Source of the DNA: Tethya wilhelma
Taxonomy: Eukaryota > Porifera > Demospongiae > Tethyida > Tethyidae
Reading direction: 5' to 3'
Assembly: GCA_964030475.1 (NCBI GenBank)
Contig: CAXIPT010000001.1
Span: 20,984,868 to 21,048,867, forward strand
Length of the DNA: 64,000 bases
Made by a program: the position numbers and the translations under genes. Positions 12,101 to 24,300 of this stretch are shown one piece after another; within the stretch, counting starts at the first letter, position 1; each line of letters starts with the position of its first letter. The notes below the pieces were generated by a model that was given only the letters and a program-made list of their open reading frames with translations, was not told where the DNA came from and searched no databases.

Positions 12101-15100
12101 ACCACTTTACTGAATCGTCTGCGTGATCTTCCTGCTAGCAAGCAATACGACAGCACTGTTGGTATCGATATTGTGGAGTGGGTCTACCCAAGCAAAGGAA
12201 GACAGAGTGAACAACGAAAACCAGTCACTTTTCTGGCTTGGGATTTTGCTGGACAGGTATTATATTAATTCATAGTCTTGGTATATATATATATATATAT
12301 ATATACTTGTACCTTTAGTTGCTGTTTGTGCATGATACTATAATATTATATAGGACAGCTACCATACTTCTCACCAGTGCTTCTATTCAAAGCGTTCAAT
12401 CTACCTAGCATTGTTCAGACTCAGTGATGGTATGAATGGGATTGATGAATTGGAACCATGGCTCAGAAACATAAAGGTCACTATTCACATGTGGTTTAAG
12501 GTATTATTATTATGTCCCTGTGAATAATGCCATTTATGTATCATTTCAGATTCGAGCTCCAGGAAGTCCTGTGATTATTGCTTGTACACATCTCGACAAA
12601 GTCACAAAACAAGAAGCAGAAGAACTAGAAATGGAAGCGAGGAAGAAGTATGCTTCAAAATCTGGTTACTATCCTCAGGTACATGGTATATTATTATTGC
12701 TAAAATTAGCAGATTTTTTTTTTTTTTTACAAATCCTGGGTTTTGTATGACAATGCAGGTTGTTGATGTGTTTAGTGTAAACTGTAAAGAGCCAAAGGGT
12801 TTCTTTGGGAATGATCCTATTGAGCCGATCAGAGAACGGATCTATAATGTGATATGTCACCTACAATTGACCACAATGCCTGATGGGACTGTAACACGTA
12901 AGAATAATAGATTCATTGTCTAGTGGCAACTTAATCTACATGTATCTTTCACTCAATCTATACAGTGCAGTACAAAGAAAATATGGATGAAGGTGATCTA
13001 AAAGCACTATTTCAGCAAAAGATCCCAACCAGCTATCTTCAGCTTCAAAGCCAAGTCCTGAAGACAGCAAAGAGTCTCATTGCAGCAAAGTGTCCTCCTC
13101 TGTTAAATGAGCAAGAATTTTACGACAGATTCTGTGCCATATTTGAAGATAGTATTGATGAATTGGATGAAGCAGTTAACTTTCTTTCTTTACAAGGTAT
13201 ACTATGTTTATTGTTGCACACCTTACTGCAAAGATGTAGCCCTCAAGCATGGTAGTAAACATTACCAAATTCATTGTAATCTTAATTAGTATTCCTTGCT
13301 GCCTCGCCCCTATAGCTTGTGGGTTGGTGATAAGATTATGCTAACTGACCTCAACCTCAAGCAGCTAGGTTATCCCCCTAGCTGGTGCTTCCCCTTTTGC
13401 ATGCAGTGTCCATGCATGTATAGGATTCTTCCACCTTTAGTGGGAAATCACCATGGAAACAATATAGGGTGGATGTAAAGTTTTTATCTATTCTTTGTAA
13501 TGCAGGAACAATGCTACACTTCAATGATAGGGAGCTGAACAGTGTTTACTTCTTAGATCCTCAGTGGTTGGCCAAGCTAATGGCTAAGGTCATAAAACCN
13601 AACATTACCAAATTCATTGTAATCTTAATTAGTATTCCTTGCTGCCTCGCCCCTATAGCTTGTGGGTTGGTGATAAGATTATGCTAACTGACCTCAACCT
13701 CAAGCAGCTAGGTTATCCCCCTAGCTGGTGCTCCCCCTTTTGCATGCAGTGTCCATGCATGTATAGGATTCTTCCACCTTTAGTGGGAAATCACCATGGA
13801 AACATATAGGATGTAAAGTTTTTATCTATTCTTTGTAATGCAGGAACAATGCTACACTTCAATGATAGGGAGCTGAAGAGTGTTTACTTCTTAGATCCTC
13901 AGTGGTTGGCCAAGCTAATGGCTAAGGTCATAAAACCCATTGAAGGAAACCAACAGCATAATATTATTTCAAATGGTATAATTATTGCTAAACATAAAAT
14001 TAATGACATTACTCCAAACATTTCAATCCTTTTCACACGTGCACCATATCCTGATGCCACTTATACAGGTGTAGCTACTATTAATGACCTATTTCAAGAA
14101 CATAATGAAGCTGATAAACAACTGCATGATGTATACGTTGATCTTCTTGAAAAATTTGATGTAGTCAGGAGGCTTGATGACCAGCAGATCATGATCCCTT
14201 CTCTCATACCAGATGTGGTGCAGTATCCAAAGGCCAATGACTTTCCACTTGAGACAGATTTGCCAGACTACAAGCCACCACTTAGAAGGATGTGGTTTGC
14301 CAACTCCATTCCGAATGGTTTCTGGGCTAGGTTGATTTGCCGTATCACCAGTGACAAGCGAATTGAAAAAGTATGGACAGTGCATGACATCAAGCATTTT
14401 TTTGTGTAAAAACTTGTATATATTTTATTTCAATCATGCAACTGAGCAACATTCACGTGTATATATGTTTTCTACATGCACACAGCTGCTCGGAATAATA
14501 GTGAATGGTGATTCTGAGGTTCAAGATCTAACCACCAATTGGATTAAGTGGAGGTGTGGCATAGCTTTCGTACACGATGAAAAAACACTGTGCACAATCT
14601 ACCAAGACATGAACCAGAAGCTGGGCAGCAGTGGTCAACTGGTACCTGTCAATGCTCGTGTGCTTCAAGGGTTTCACAGGATTGGCATTCACATTTACAT
14701 GAATGAGTGGCTGGAAACCGTCAGTGGTGTGATAGCAACAGAAAGAAATAAAATCCCCAGCCAAGACCTGAGTTTTGGTTACATTAAAAGCGTGGCTACC
14801 CAATTCTTGATCAAGGTGGATGGCCATTTGAAAGCCTTGGCGACTAACTGGTTTCCAGGAATGATTATTTCCCCGAAAAAATCCACAGCTTCGTACGCAC
14901 CCTGTTGGAAGTGCTTTGCAAAGATCAATCCTGATGGCATAAAGCGTGCTGTATTCAATGCCAGGCATCTTACGTATGTGCATGATGCACCAGTCTTCTG
15001 CTTCAGTGTGAGTGAGTGTTTAAGTTCAGCTGCTCTTCAACGACCACTCAGGTGTACTGCCCATGGAAAGATAGATGTTGAGCACATGCTTCCAGACTTG

Positions 15101-17841
15101 GTGAGCAACTGCAATACTGTTTGCATGATTGAAGTATAATAGAGGTGTGAATTTATAGTGAATGGATGAAATTATAATCAGTATCTATGCCTGTATGATT
15201 ATCTAGATATTCTTGGACACAGACAGCTCTAAGTATGGAGAACTAAAGATTGAGACCACTGATCATGGTAAACCGTTAGGGATTGGTGGCTATGGTTTTG
15301 TGTGCAAAGGAAAACTTGTGCAGACTGAGGTACATAGAGCTATATATAACTTTATTGAATCACATGCATGGTACATTCAAATTTGTGTCTTTATTGCGGT
15401 ATGCAGTGTGGCAAGTCACAGGATGTTGCAGTGAAGATATTCCTGGATAACATGGACAATCTGAGGAACAGGACTACTAAGGAGCTGCTGTCCATCTCAA
15501 GGGACCCCAAACACCTAGCCTGTGCTTACCGAGAAATACGACAGGAAGTTTCATTCTTATCTACTCTTGAGAATCCCCATTTGACTCAAGTGTTTTGTGC
15601 AAGAACCACTCCGTACATGTGCTTTGTTCTTGAATTGGCACCACAGGGTAGCCTACATTTAGTCTTAAAACAGTATAAAGTACCACTTCAACCTCTCACG
15701 CTAAAGGCTACAGCTCTACAAGTAGGTTCTTAGCCATACTATACTGAATGACAATGATCGTAGCACCTATACCTCTATCGTATTTTCTAGATTGCTAAAG
15801 GCCTTGAGTACCTGCACAGCTACCAGATTGTTCATTTGGATATGAAATCCTCAAATGTTTTAGTCTGGGCATTTCCTCCTCCACAAGGCAGTCAAGAAGA
15901 CATAGCTAAAAGGGCTGGTCATGTTTGGATCAAAATTGCCGACTATGGCATTAGCCAAGTATCTTCACGACTCAAATTCAAGGTTGGCCACTCCCCTCCT
16001 GGCACACCAGGATACATGGCTCCTGAGCTTGAACAAACTGGTCAAGTGATTGCTGCTGACAAAGTAATATAAGTTAGAGCATCTAGACTAACATCTATAA
16101 CAAACATCATTACTGTAATGTTTGCCGCTAATAGCTACATGCATGAACCAGCCACAGACCAGTACCCCCCCCCCCATGCTTGTTACATGTGAACTATAAT
16201 GAGCTAAGTGTGTGACTTCATTCCATTGCAGGTTGATGTGTTTTCTTACGGTATGACTCTATATGAGTTGCTGAGCTTCCAGCCGCCATTTAGTGATGTA
16301 GTCCCAAACTTGCGTAAAATTGAGATCAAGCAGCGTAGACGGCCACCTAAGGAGCATCATGCCATACTACCGTTTCAAGAACTCATGAGCACATGTTGGA
16401 ATCACAATCCAGAGGAGCGGCCATCCATGAAGCAAGTCGTTGAGTTCATCGACAGAAGTGAATTTGATAAACTTAGAAACGAAACTCCAGCAAAACAAGT
16501 CAGTTGCATATGTATCTGCAGAGTCATTCCCGAAAATGCTGATGTGAGCTTGAGTGCTCAAATGTTGGGTATAGAGCACGAGTATCTATCCAGCATGGAT
16601 GATGCCAGCCATCTTAATGGTTCTAACTCTGGTGTACAAAGAAGAAATATTGTGAAGGAATCTTTTGACAGTACACGTATAGGAATGTCAAACTTGTTTG
16701 TTAGAGAAAGATGCTCTGTTATTCCAAACAGTATTAAGCCAAGGGGAGCATCAGTGAACTCTGATATAACTCCTACTGTACAAGATACCACAAAACGCCC
16801 GATATGTCCTGCAAGCACACAAATCTGGATGTACAGCAGCATTGATGGACATGGATTCTTGCAGATATTTGTGTGGTATGATGGAACTACTGAACACTAT
16901 GTGAGTCAGTCCCTGTTTCTAGGGTGTGTTATTATGTTTGTTTTGGCCTGCAAGAGTTTACATAACTACATAATTTTATCCCAGTGAGTACTTGTATGTG
17001 TATTCTATAGGCTCCTATACACATTAATCAGGTACTTTAAATTATTCATATGGAAGGAGCATATTATGTCCAAGATTGTGTCTAGCAATATCGTGCCATC
17101 GTTCCTTTTTGCACATTTACAGTCGTGTTCATTCAAGACCAATGAAGTGAGTGCTCTTTGTCCTGTGCGAAACTCTGTTTGGTTGGGAAACAATTCTGGA
17201 GTTATTTCAATAAAGGTGTTTGACGGAAGGTTGAAAGGAAAGTTCAAAGGAGAACTTAAAGTTGTCAGTGATGATGAAGCAGTTCTCATTTCCATTCTTG
17301 ACATGTGCCATGTTGAAGAAACTTCAACTGTGCTCGTTTCAACCAAAATTCTCCAAGAAGATTCTGGCGAAATATGGCTCGTTGAAGATCGTGTAAAATC
17401 TGATGGTTTGTGTGTTCTTGGCAAACTGCAGCAACCTGTTTGCAACTTTCTCATAAAAGTGAAGACATTGGATCAACTAACTCTGTGGGGAACAATGAAT
17501 GTTGGCAACAGGCTACTTTACTTCACACACGAGTCAGAACAGCAGTGGACCGTGACTGATGAATTAGTAATTGACAGAGAATTTGAGAAATGTTCCTTTG
17601 TGGCTCATACCGATTTCATGGGAAGGAATGAGATAGAACATTGTCACGTATGGGTTGCCGATGGTGATCAATCCTTCTTGGTAGCAATGGATGTAAAGAT
17701 GAAATCTTTTTATTGTAAACTGGATTGTATCAGAGAATTTCGTATAGGTGAGTTGGTCTATAAAGATTGATAACACAATTTTACTTACATGCATCCCACT
17801 CAATTTTAACCTCATGCACTTTCTTGCTCACTCTGACACGC

Positions 17842-17919
<78 letters not shown>

Positions 17920-17920
17920 N

Positions 17921-17979
<59 letters not shown>

Positions 17980-18913
17980 CCATGTGTAGAGAATCAAAAC
18001 AAGGAGTCTTTTAAGTTGACCAGTTTGGGAAGTTCTGGAAAGGCACTACTGGTGGGAACAAACACAGGCTTAGTTGGTATCATCGACGCCGAGTTTAAGA
18101 GACTTACCAGGATATTCAAATGGCATGTGGAAACAGTACAGGCCATTTTGATCATGCCAGAAGAGGTGGTTCCTTGCATGTGTGCCGAAGTACCTTTTCC
18201 AGTAAAAGATAGTAGCCAGTCCAAGGCAAATACTACCGAGTCTTCTGGTGCAACAAATACTATCCCATCTTCAAATTCATTTCATTCGGCTTCCAACACA
18301 GGTATATAGTGATCAAGTTAGTTTCAGGCTAATTTTAGACATAAATTAAAGAAGCCAAATCATGCAAACTCTAGATGCCCACAGGTATACTGATGAGTTT
18401 GATATTCATTCTCTTGCAGTTCCAACCCAAGACTTCCAGACAGCACAGCAAAGCGCTCAGCGGACTCCTCATGATCCAGTGTCTGCTGCTCCTACAGAGC
18501 CTCAGCCTACGATGCAACTGGATCCTACTTCAACCTTGGTAACTGCAGGCACATCATCTTTCCTGACAGCACATTCCTTGGGAGAACCTGAGTCAGCCTC
18601 AGCTGCCACAGGACATCCAAATGATGAGCACCCTGACTTTGAGCAGTCTGATCAGAGGTCACATGGCAGTGGCAAACCACCTGAAGCCACTTTACATCCT
18701 AACATTACTCCACCCCCTACACCATCGAGTCAACACAGTGCAGGAAAAAGCACTTCAAGGAACTACTATTTGTATCCAGAGGACAATGTGATGTCGGGTT
18801 TGGTGTCCAGTATCGGGATTGGAAGAAGGTATGCTCTAAACGTAAAGGAAGCTACAGTGCACAGAGCAAGTATAAAGCAAGAAGGCACCGTTTTGTTGTC
18901 ATGGAAAGTTTAG
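7968..18913 (+). CDS. LRRK-type Roco protein kinase (ANK-LRR-Roc-COR-kinase-propeller)
   Basis: GTP-regulated serine/threonine kinase of the LRRK family. Exons: 7968-8187, 8307-8347, 8650-8866, 8968-9094, 9390-11962, 12043-12256, 12354-12476, 12550-12678, 12759-12897, 12966-13196, 13844-14370, 14486-15100, 15207-15329, 15407-15721, 15791-16063, 16232-16900, 17123-17747, 17990-18301, 18420-18913. They sum to 7967 nt, one short of a multiple of three, matching one lost base near 11,763; corrected length about 2655 aa. Ankyrin repeats ~50-480; leucine-rich repeats ~540-1050; Roc GTPase ~1060-1250 with P-loop VGDGQRGKTT, switch WDFAGQ and specificity motif THLD; COR ~1250-1710; kinase ~1735-2035 with GIGGYGFV, Lys in VAVKIF, HLDMKSSN, DYGIS and GTPGYMAPE; beta-propeller-like region ~2075-2490; Ser/Thr/Pro-rich tail. 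Ankyrins, and no sign of the long LRRK2 N-terminus, point to a LRRK1-like layout. DYG and HLD replace the usual DFG and HRD. Confidence 0.93.
9102..9138. repeat. (TG)n microsatellite in intron
   Basis: About 18 TG units directly after the donor of the fourth LRRK exon. Confidence 0.95.
11752..11776 (+). other. Single-base frameshift inside the LRRK leucine-rich repeats
   Basis: The frame read from 9390 reaches a stop at 11788 (IGHQISIWEPSC*), while the frame starting just before it continues the repeat as HLGTILLSGNPELIEIP. One base missing near 11,763 explains both, and the whole 19-exon model then has a length divisible by three. No GT-AG intron fits here. Sequencing error or a real lesion cannot be told apart. 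Confidence 0.8.
13258..13938. repeat. Tandem duplication of an intron and COR exon start around a single N
   Basis: 13258-13599 is repeated with small differences at 13601-13938, the two joined by one N at 13600. Each copy holds the same intron and the same exon start (TMLHFNDREL, then SVYFLDPQWLAKLMAKVIK). Only the second copy continues into the rest of the COR exon. The lone N at the join suggests unmerged overlapping contigs or two alleles rather than a true exon duplication. Confidence 0.85.
17838..17979. repeat. (CA)n microsatellite with an assembly N
   Basis: About 140 bp of CA repeats in the intron before LRRK exon 17990-18301, with one N at 17920, so its true length is unknown. Confidence 0.96.
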
Positions 18914-19454
18914 ATTAGTGACATAATGACTATAACTGTTACATTAATGCATGCATGGTCAGTTATTCAAAGCTATCGTTCTGTTTGGCTAAAAATAGTA
19001 TTATTACATGATGGTTATAGCAATAGTCATATGAATTTGGTGTACAAGTTTCAAGTTTTATCAGATCAATAAAGCTGTACAGTGTTTATTGTTCATAATG
19101 ATTTGTGTGAAAGATTATAGTTTTTGATCTCTTAATGCATCACGACTTACAGCTATAAAACTCCAAAATAAGCGTTAGTTAATTTATCAAGAAATCTTGT
19201 GCAATCATGAAAGACATAATTATGCCATCTTTGAAGGTGAAAAGTTACTAACATAAGTTGTTTATTTTCACATGACTTTTTGAACTTGTAAACAAACATA
19301 AATAATATCTCATAAACAATAACTGTCACATTACAAGCACATGACAACATTGCATAATCTCGATGAAGGCTTTAATTCATCGAGTTAAATATTTCAGGAT
19401 GTAAACATTTACTGTCAAAACGGACTACACATCAGACCATGCAGTGTAGCAATA
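18914..19454. other. Intergenic: LRRK 3' region and POT promoter
   Basis: Holds the LRRK 3' untranslated region with an AATAAA at 19068-19073, followed by about 380 bp of AT-rich DNA before the transporter start. No gene is seen. Confidence 0.6.
19068..19073 (+). promoter_or_regulatory. Polyadenylation signal of the LRRK gene
   Basis: AATAAA 155 bp after the LRRK stop codon, on the coding strand. Confidence 0.6.
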
Positions 19455-21095
19455 ATGTTGAAATCAAATTGTGAAGTCAGACTTGTCAAAAGGAAAGGAG
19501 CCATTTTAGTTCTCGTGTGGAACTATTTCGTCATAACAACATATCACTTTCTCAGTGCCAATGATGGACATGTACTAGATGTCAAAAAGACACCAGTTGA
19601 CCGGACCAAATTCTATGGTGGCATGATTCTAGTATCAATGGCGGTATTCTATCCACTAGCAGGATGGCTGGCAGATGTCTACTTTGGAAGGTATAAAACA
19701 CTGCATTATAGTGGGTGGATAATGTGGTTTGGTGTATTGCTGACGACAGCAATGGTTATTGTAACCAAGTTCCACGAAAGTACTGAAAATTTCATAAGCA
19801 AAGCAATTGTTCCATGCTACATCATCATAGTGATCGGTCTCTGTGGATATCAGGCTAATATCATACAATTTGGAGTCGATCAACTCGTAGACTGCTCCTC
19901 AGAAGAAATCCGAGCGTTTGTGGTTTGGTACGTTTGGACGTTTGTATGCAGTGGATGTATCTATGAACTGTTTCTACAATGCTTGCCACAAAAATATGCT
20001 ATTTTGAAAATTCTATACATGGCTGTAAACCAGACTTGTGCATTGGTTGTGGATTTTCTGTTAAACAATCATTTTATCAAAGAGCCTGTCACTATCAACC
20101 CTGTCAAACTAGTAGCAAAAGTGCTCAAGTATGCCATGAAAACTAAACAGCCTCAAAGAAGAAGTGCCTTTACATACTGGGAAGACAAACCACCATCAAG
20201 AATAGACTTTGGAAAGAGCAAATATGGTGGACCTTTTACAAATGAACAAGTGGAAGATGTGAAAACATTTCTACGCATGTGTCTGGTAATGTCCGTCTCT
20301 AGTTTGTTCACTGGTGCGATTGTCATCACCATCAATGTTCAAACAAAAATACAATACTACCTCAAAGATTCAAGCTCACACTTAAAAAGCCTATCTCACT
20401 GTTTAGTCAGAAGCAGTGTGAGTAGCTTGGACGATTACAGTTGGGTATTAATCGTTTTAGTTTATGAATTCATCATACGTCCACTGTTTCGAAAATGTAT
20501 ACCCAATGTTCAAATAATGACCAAGGCTCTAATAGGAATAATTCTACTGATTATAACAGTCACTATCCAAATGAGCATAGACATTGTGGGTCATACTGTT
20601 ACAACTTTCAACTCCGATACAACAGTTACTGTACCATGTGTGCTACGAGCAAAAGAAAAGCACGTGATAAGTGGAGAGACCCTCAACATTAGCTACAAAT
20701 GGATGGTTATACCAGAGCTGACTCTATCAATGGCCCTGTATACAACTGCAGTTGCAGCTGTTGAATTTGTATGTGCACAATCTCCATACTTCTTGAAAGG
20801 CACAATGTTTGGTTTTATGTACTTCATAAATGGGTTCTCAACAATCATTATAGTGGGCATAGTCTATCCCTTTATGAGAAAGCACATACACTGGACGTGG
20901 CTTGGATGTGGGCTGTGGTACTATCTACTGGTAATGGTGATCATTGCAGTTACAATCATCCTATTCGTTTTTATCATGAAATGGTACAAGAAAAGAGATA
21001 GAGATGATGAGCTGCCTAATATACAAACATTTGCAGTCAATTTTTACGAAAGATATGCTGGTCGTTCAAGTAGTTCCAACAAGAATGACAATTAA
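19455..21095 (+). CDS. POT/SLC15-like oligopeptide transporter, copy 1
   Basis: Intronless gene for a 546-residue membrane protein of the proton-dependent oligopeptide transporter family in the major facilitator fold. Family features: FYPLAGWLADVYFGRYKTL (loop 2-3 signature), GYQANIIQFGVDQL (the G-x-x-x-N, F-G-x-D-Q motif of TM4-5), and EFVCAQSPYFLKGTMFGF near TM10. About twelve hydrophobic segments are visible. A loop RRSAFTYWEDKPPSRIDFG is nearly invariant among all copies in the window. TM1 (RKGAILVLVWNYFVITTYHF) lacks the ExxER proton-coupling motif of typical POT proteins. It starts about 20 residues shorter than copies 2 and 3; no upstream in-frame ATG is open. It sits 31 kb from the main array. 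Confidence 0.88.
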   Translation: MLKSNCEVRLVKRKGAILVLVWNYFVITTYHFLSANDGHVLDVKKTPVDRTKFYGGMILVSMAVFYPLAGWLADVYFGRYKTLHYSGWIMWFGVLLTTAMVIVTKFHESTENFISKAIVPCYIIIVIGLCGYQANIIQFGVDQLVDCSSEEIRAFVVWYVWTFVCSGCIYELFLQCLPQKYAILKILYMAVNQTCALVVDFLLNNHFIKEPVTINPVKLVAKVLKYAMKTKQPQRRSAFTYWEDKPPSRIDFGKSKYGGPFTNEQVEDVKTFLRMCLVMSVSSLFTGAIVITINVQTKIQYYLKDSSSHLKSLSHCLVRSSVSSLDDYSWVLIVLVYEFIIRPLFRKCIPNVQIMTKALIGIILLIITVTIQMSIDIVGHTVTTFNSDTTVTVPCVLRAKEKHVISGETLNISYKWMVIPELTLSMALYTTAVAAVEFVCAQSPYFLKGTMFGFMYFINGFSTIIIVGIVYPFMRKHIHWTWLGCGLWYYLLVMVIIAVTIILFVFIMKWYKKRDRDDELPNIQTFAVNFYERYAGRSSSSNKNDN

Positions 21096-21121
21096 AAAAG
21101 TATCTTATTGTTGAACACAAG

Positions 21122-21127
21122 AATAAA
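21122..21127 (+). promoter_or_regulatory. Polyadenylation signal of POT copy 1
   Basis: AATAAA 27 bp after the stop codon of the transporter at 19455-21095. Confidence 0.6.
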
Positions 21128-21336
21128 CTAGTCTAAGTGTGGACATACTACATAATAGCTATACATTACATACAATGCTATGTACAGTGCATGCTACCAG
21201 CTAATTCAGGAGTATAATTATAACATTTAACATTTTTGTCTACTACAAAGCAGCTAACTAAGAACTACAACACATTCAGCTAGACTAGCTATTGTATAAC
21301 TTTATGAAATACCGTTAAAGTATCTTTTCATTGCAG

Positions 21337-24300
21337 CTACTGAGGTTTAGAATCAAGAGAGCTCATCGTCACACTGCACAATAATAAATGATACAAAGTG
21401 CATGTATATATGCATTTATACACAGTCAGTTAATGCACACTAGACTACTTATATTATCATATCACTCGCATATTTTCCTTATACTTACCTATAATCTCCT
21501 TTACTCCTGTTTTGTCTTAATATCTTCACTGTAATAACCACTGCAAGCACAATGACAACTCCAAGAATCAGTACACCCCCTATTCCTCCAACCACAGCAC
21601 CAACAATGACTCCAGTGTTGTCCTCATCAGGTGGGTCTATCACAACTATGATGGCTGAATGTGAGGACAATAATAACAGGGTCATGCTGTGATTTTGCTA
21701 ATTACTAACTAGCAATATAGATAAAGTATTGGGAGAGCGTGTATTGCATGTATGCATTCACAACCACATTGTCTCGAGCTATATCTTAATTTTTTGGGCC
21801 ATGGAATCTTTATCATGACAGAATCATGCAGTTTATAGTAACTAAAACGCAACACTTTTTTTGCGATGTATTCCATTTAATGTAGCTTCACACTTTACCT
21901 GCAGGTACAAGCCAATTTATAATGGTCAAAAGCTTAAACTACTTGAAGATTTGGTTGCTCTTGACTAATTCTTCCATTACAGTTACCGTAGCATTACGTA
22001 TCTGATTCTATATGTACCTGTTTCACAAAGTGATCCATTGTGGGTCGGTGGACACTCACAAAAGTAACTGATCACATGCTGTGTACAGGTACCACCATTT
22101 TGACAAGGACTCTCCTCACACTCTGTGTACACTGTTTGATTGCAAGGTATAGAAGGGGAGAAGACAAATTTAGTGTAAGATATTTAATCACAGAATTATC
22201 ATAAAAATATTTTTTACCTTGTTCTGAGCAATAGGTTCCAGTGTAGCCTTCAGCACACTTGCAGGTATCATTGGCAACACAAGCTCCATTCTCACAAGGA
22301 ATGGTACATACAACTAAAATTTAAAGAACACGGAGTCCATGCAAGTAATAATAGTATACGAGTGTGCTTGCAAATTAGTTCAATCCATAGCTAAGAGCAA
22401 TGAACATGCATATTGTATACTTGGAATCTGTAGCTCCAAAATTTCTTCATAGTTGTTCCCAGTCTCTATAGTAGATATTCCAATGTCTATCTCACCAGTG
22501 GCAGCAACGTCAAACAAACAAAATTGATCATCTCCACACAAGTCGGCAGCCTGGGATTCCAGATCAGGATTGGAAAAAACAGGTTGATACGTTGGAACAA
22601 AGAAGGGATCGTGGTATGTTGCCCAGCTCTCTCCAGGCTGATAGGTGAACAAGGAGTCCCTTGGAGTGTCAATAATCCCTGCATGGACAATAAATGATGG
22701 ACAATTAAGAGAGAGAGAAAACAAAATTAATGCTATACACACTCACATGCATAAGTATACAACATTGGAGAGTGAATAGTTACACAAAACACTATATTCT
22801 TAACCTTATAGAAACACTTACATGTTACTCCAAACAATTCATGTATTTCTTGTAGAGTTGAGCTGATGGGCAATGGTTCAAGTCCTAGTTTAGGCAGTAA
22901 GTCATCGGATAAATTTCCATTGAACGAACCCATTAAGCCAAAACTTGGTCCACTTTTGAAACTTGCTGGCAAGCTCACAATCAAGACTGAGAAAAAGCCA
23001 TTCTCTTCTTTAACTTCAAAGTATGCGCCACTAGCAAAGGAGGCAGAGTAGGAGCTGTTCCCCATGTCAGTCACAGTCACATTTTCAAACTCTTGTTCTT
23101 TGAGCTCTGAAAAGTCGATCTCCTCTCCACTAACAACGACTATTGTTCCATTATCAGTGACCTCAAACTGCACAGAGTCCGAATCAATTTCCGTGGCAAC
23201 TACGGCTGTAAATACAGTAGCCATGGAGTCATTTCCAGAGGTTGAAGCCACTGGAACCATCCTGCCCTGAAAGGTAATGCTACCATCCTCCATTTCGATC
23301 AGAGTGAACTCTCCTTTCCCATTGAAGGTGTACTTATGTCCATCGAGAGTAATAATGTGAGGATCGCCAAGCATTACAGCTATATAAACAGAGAATGAGA
23401 ATGCATGCATTTGCACAAGAAATTGTAGAAATTGATACAAGCCTGTATTGAGTACATTGTACATATGTCTTACCAGGTGGAGGTGGTGGGCTGTAATCAA
23501 TTCCAGGATCTGAGGGACGGTGTTCATAATATCTATCACAGTTTGAGAATATCCCAGCCTTGCAGCAGAGAAGGAAGGGTACAACATCCTGAAAGAAATG
23601 GCCGATTGGGCTAACATCAGGAGAAACAAGGTCCACAGTACCCCCTCCAGGAGCACCAGTAATAAGGAAACCATCATCACCATAGCAACATTGTTGTCCA
23701 GAACCACCAGTTACTGATCTGTACATATGATAAAAATTAATATTATTATGATACGACACTGCATTTGAGTGAAATACTCAAACGAAACATGCAAATTGAA
23801 CTTCTACATGTAACTTAAAAACGTTTTGCTGAAAAGTGAGAATATACCCTCATCCCCTCAGCTGGCCTACCTTAAGCATCTTTAGTACACAACATACATG
23901 TACTTCAGAATCTTTGGAATGCAATTACACTATTACCACAAATTGTAACCACAGAACACATGTTGATTATTTTGTGTACCAATGGTCAGCAACACGTATA
24001 GGGCTACATTTTTAGCATGCATGATATCTATATACACTGACATTAAACAAAACTTACTTATTCCTAACTCTCTGACGGAAGCAATTGGTTGCTCCAGGAT
24101 GGAAATAATTACGGAATCCGTCATCCACGATAGTGGTCCCAAAGAAGTCTTGCACATTACCAACAATGGGGACAACAGAGGACAAACGCTCTTCGGTGAA
24201 TCCACTACTAGGAGTTCTTATGTCTCTGATACGTGTTGGACAGGGTGGAAGACGGCTCATGATCCTATTTCCAGTATCACTGCTTTGCACAGCACTCCAA

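Noticed and set aside
13469..13687. Extra COR exon as a genuine exon duplication
   Set aside because: It ends at a lone N and its intron is duplicated too, which fits an assembly overlap better.
17781..17997. Long open frames of alternating His-Thr or Cys-Val
   Set aside because: They are translations of the CA microsatellite in an intron.
22866..23270. Plus-strand frames of 61 and 68 codons
   Set aside because: Shadows of the VWD exon on the minus strand.
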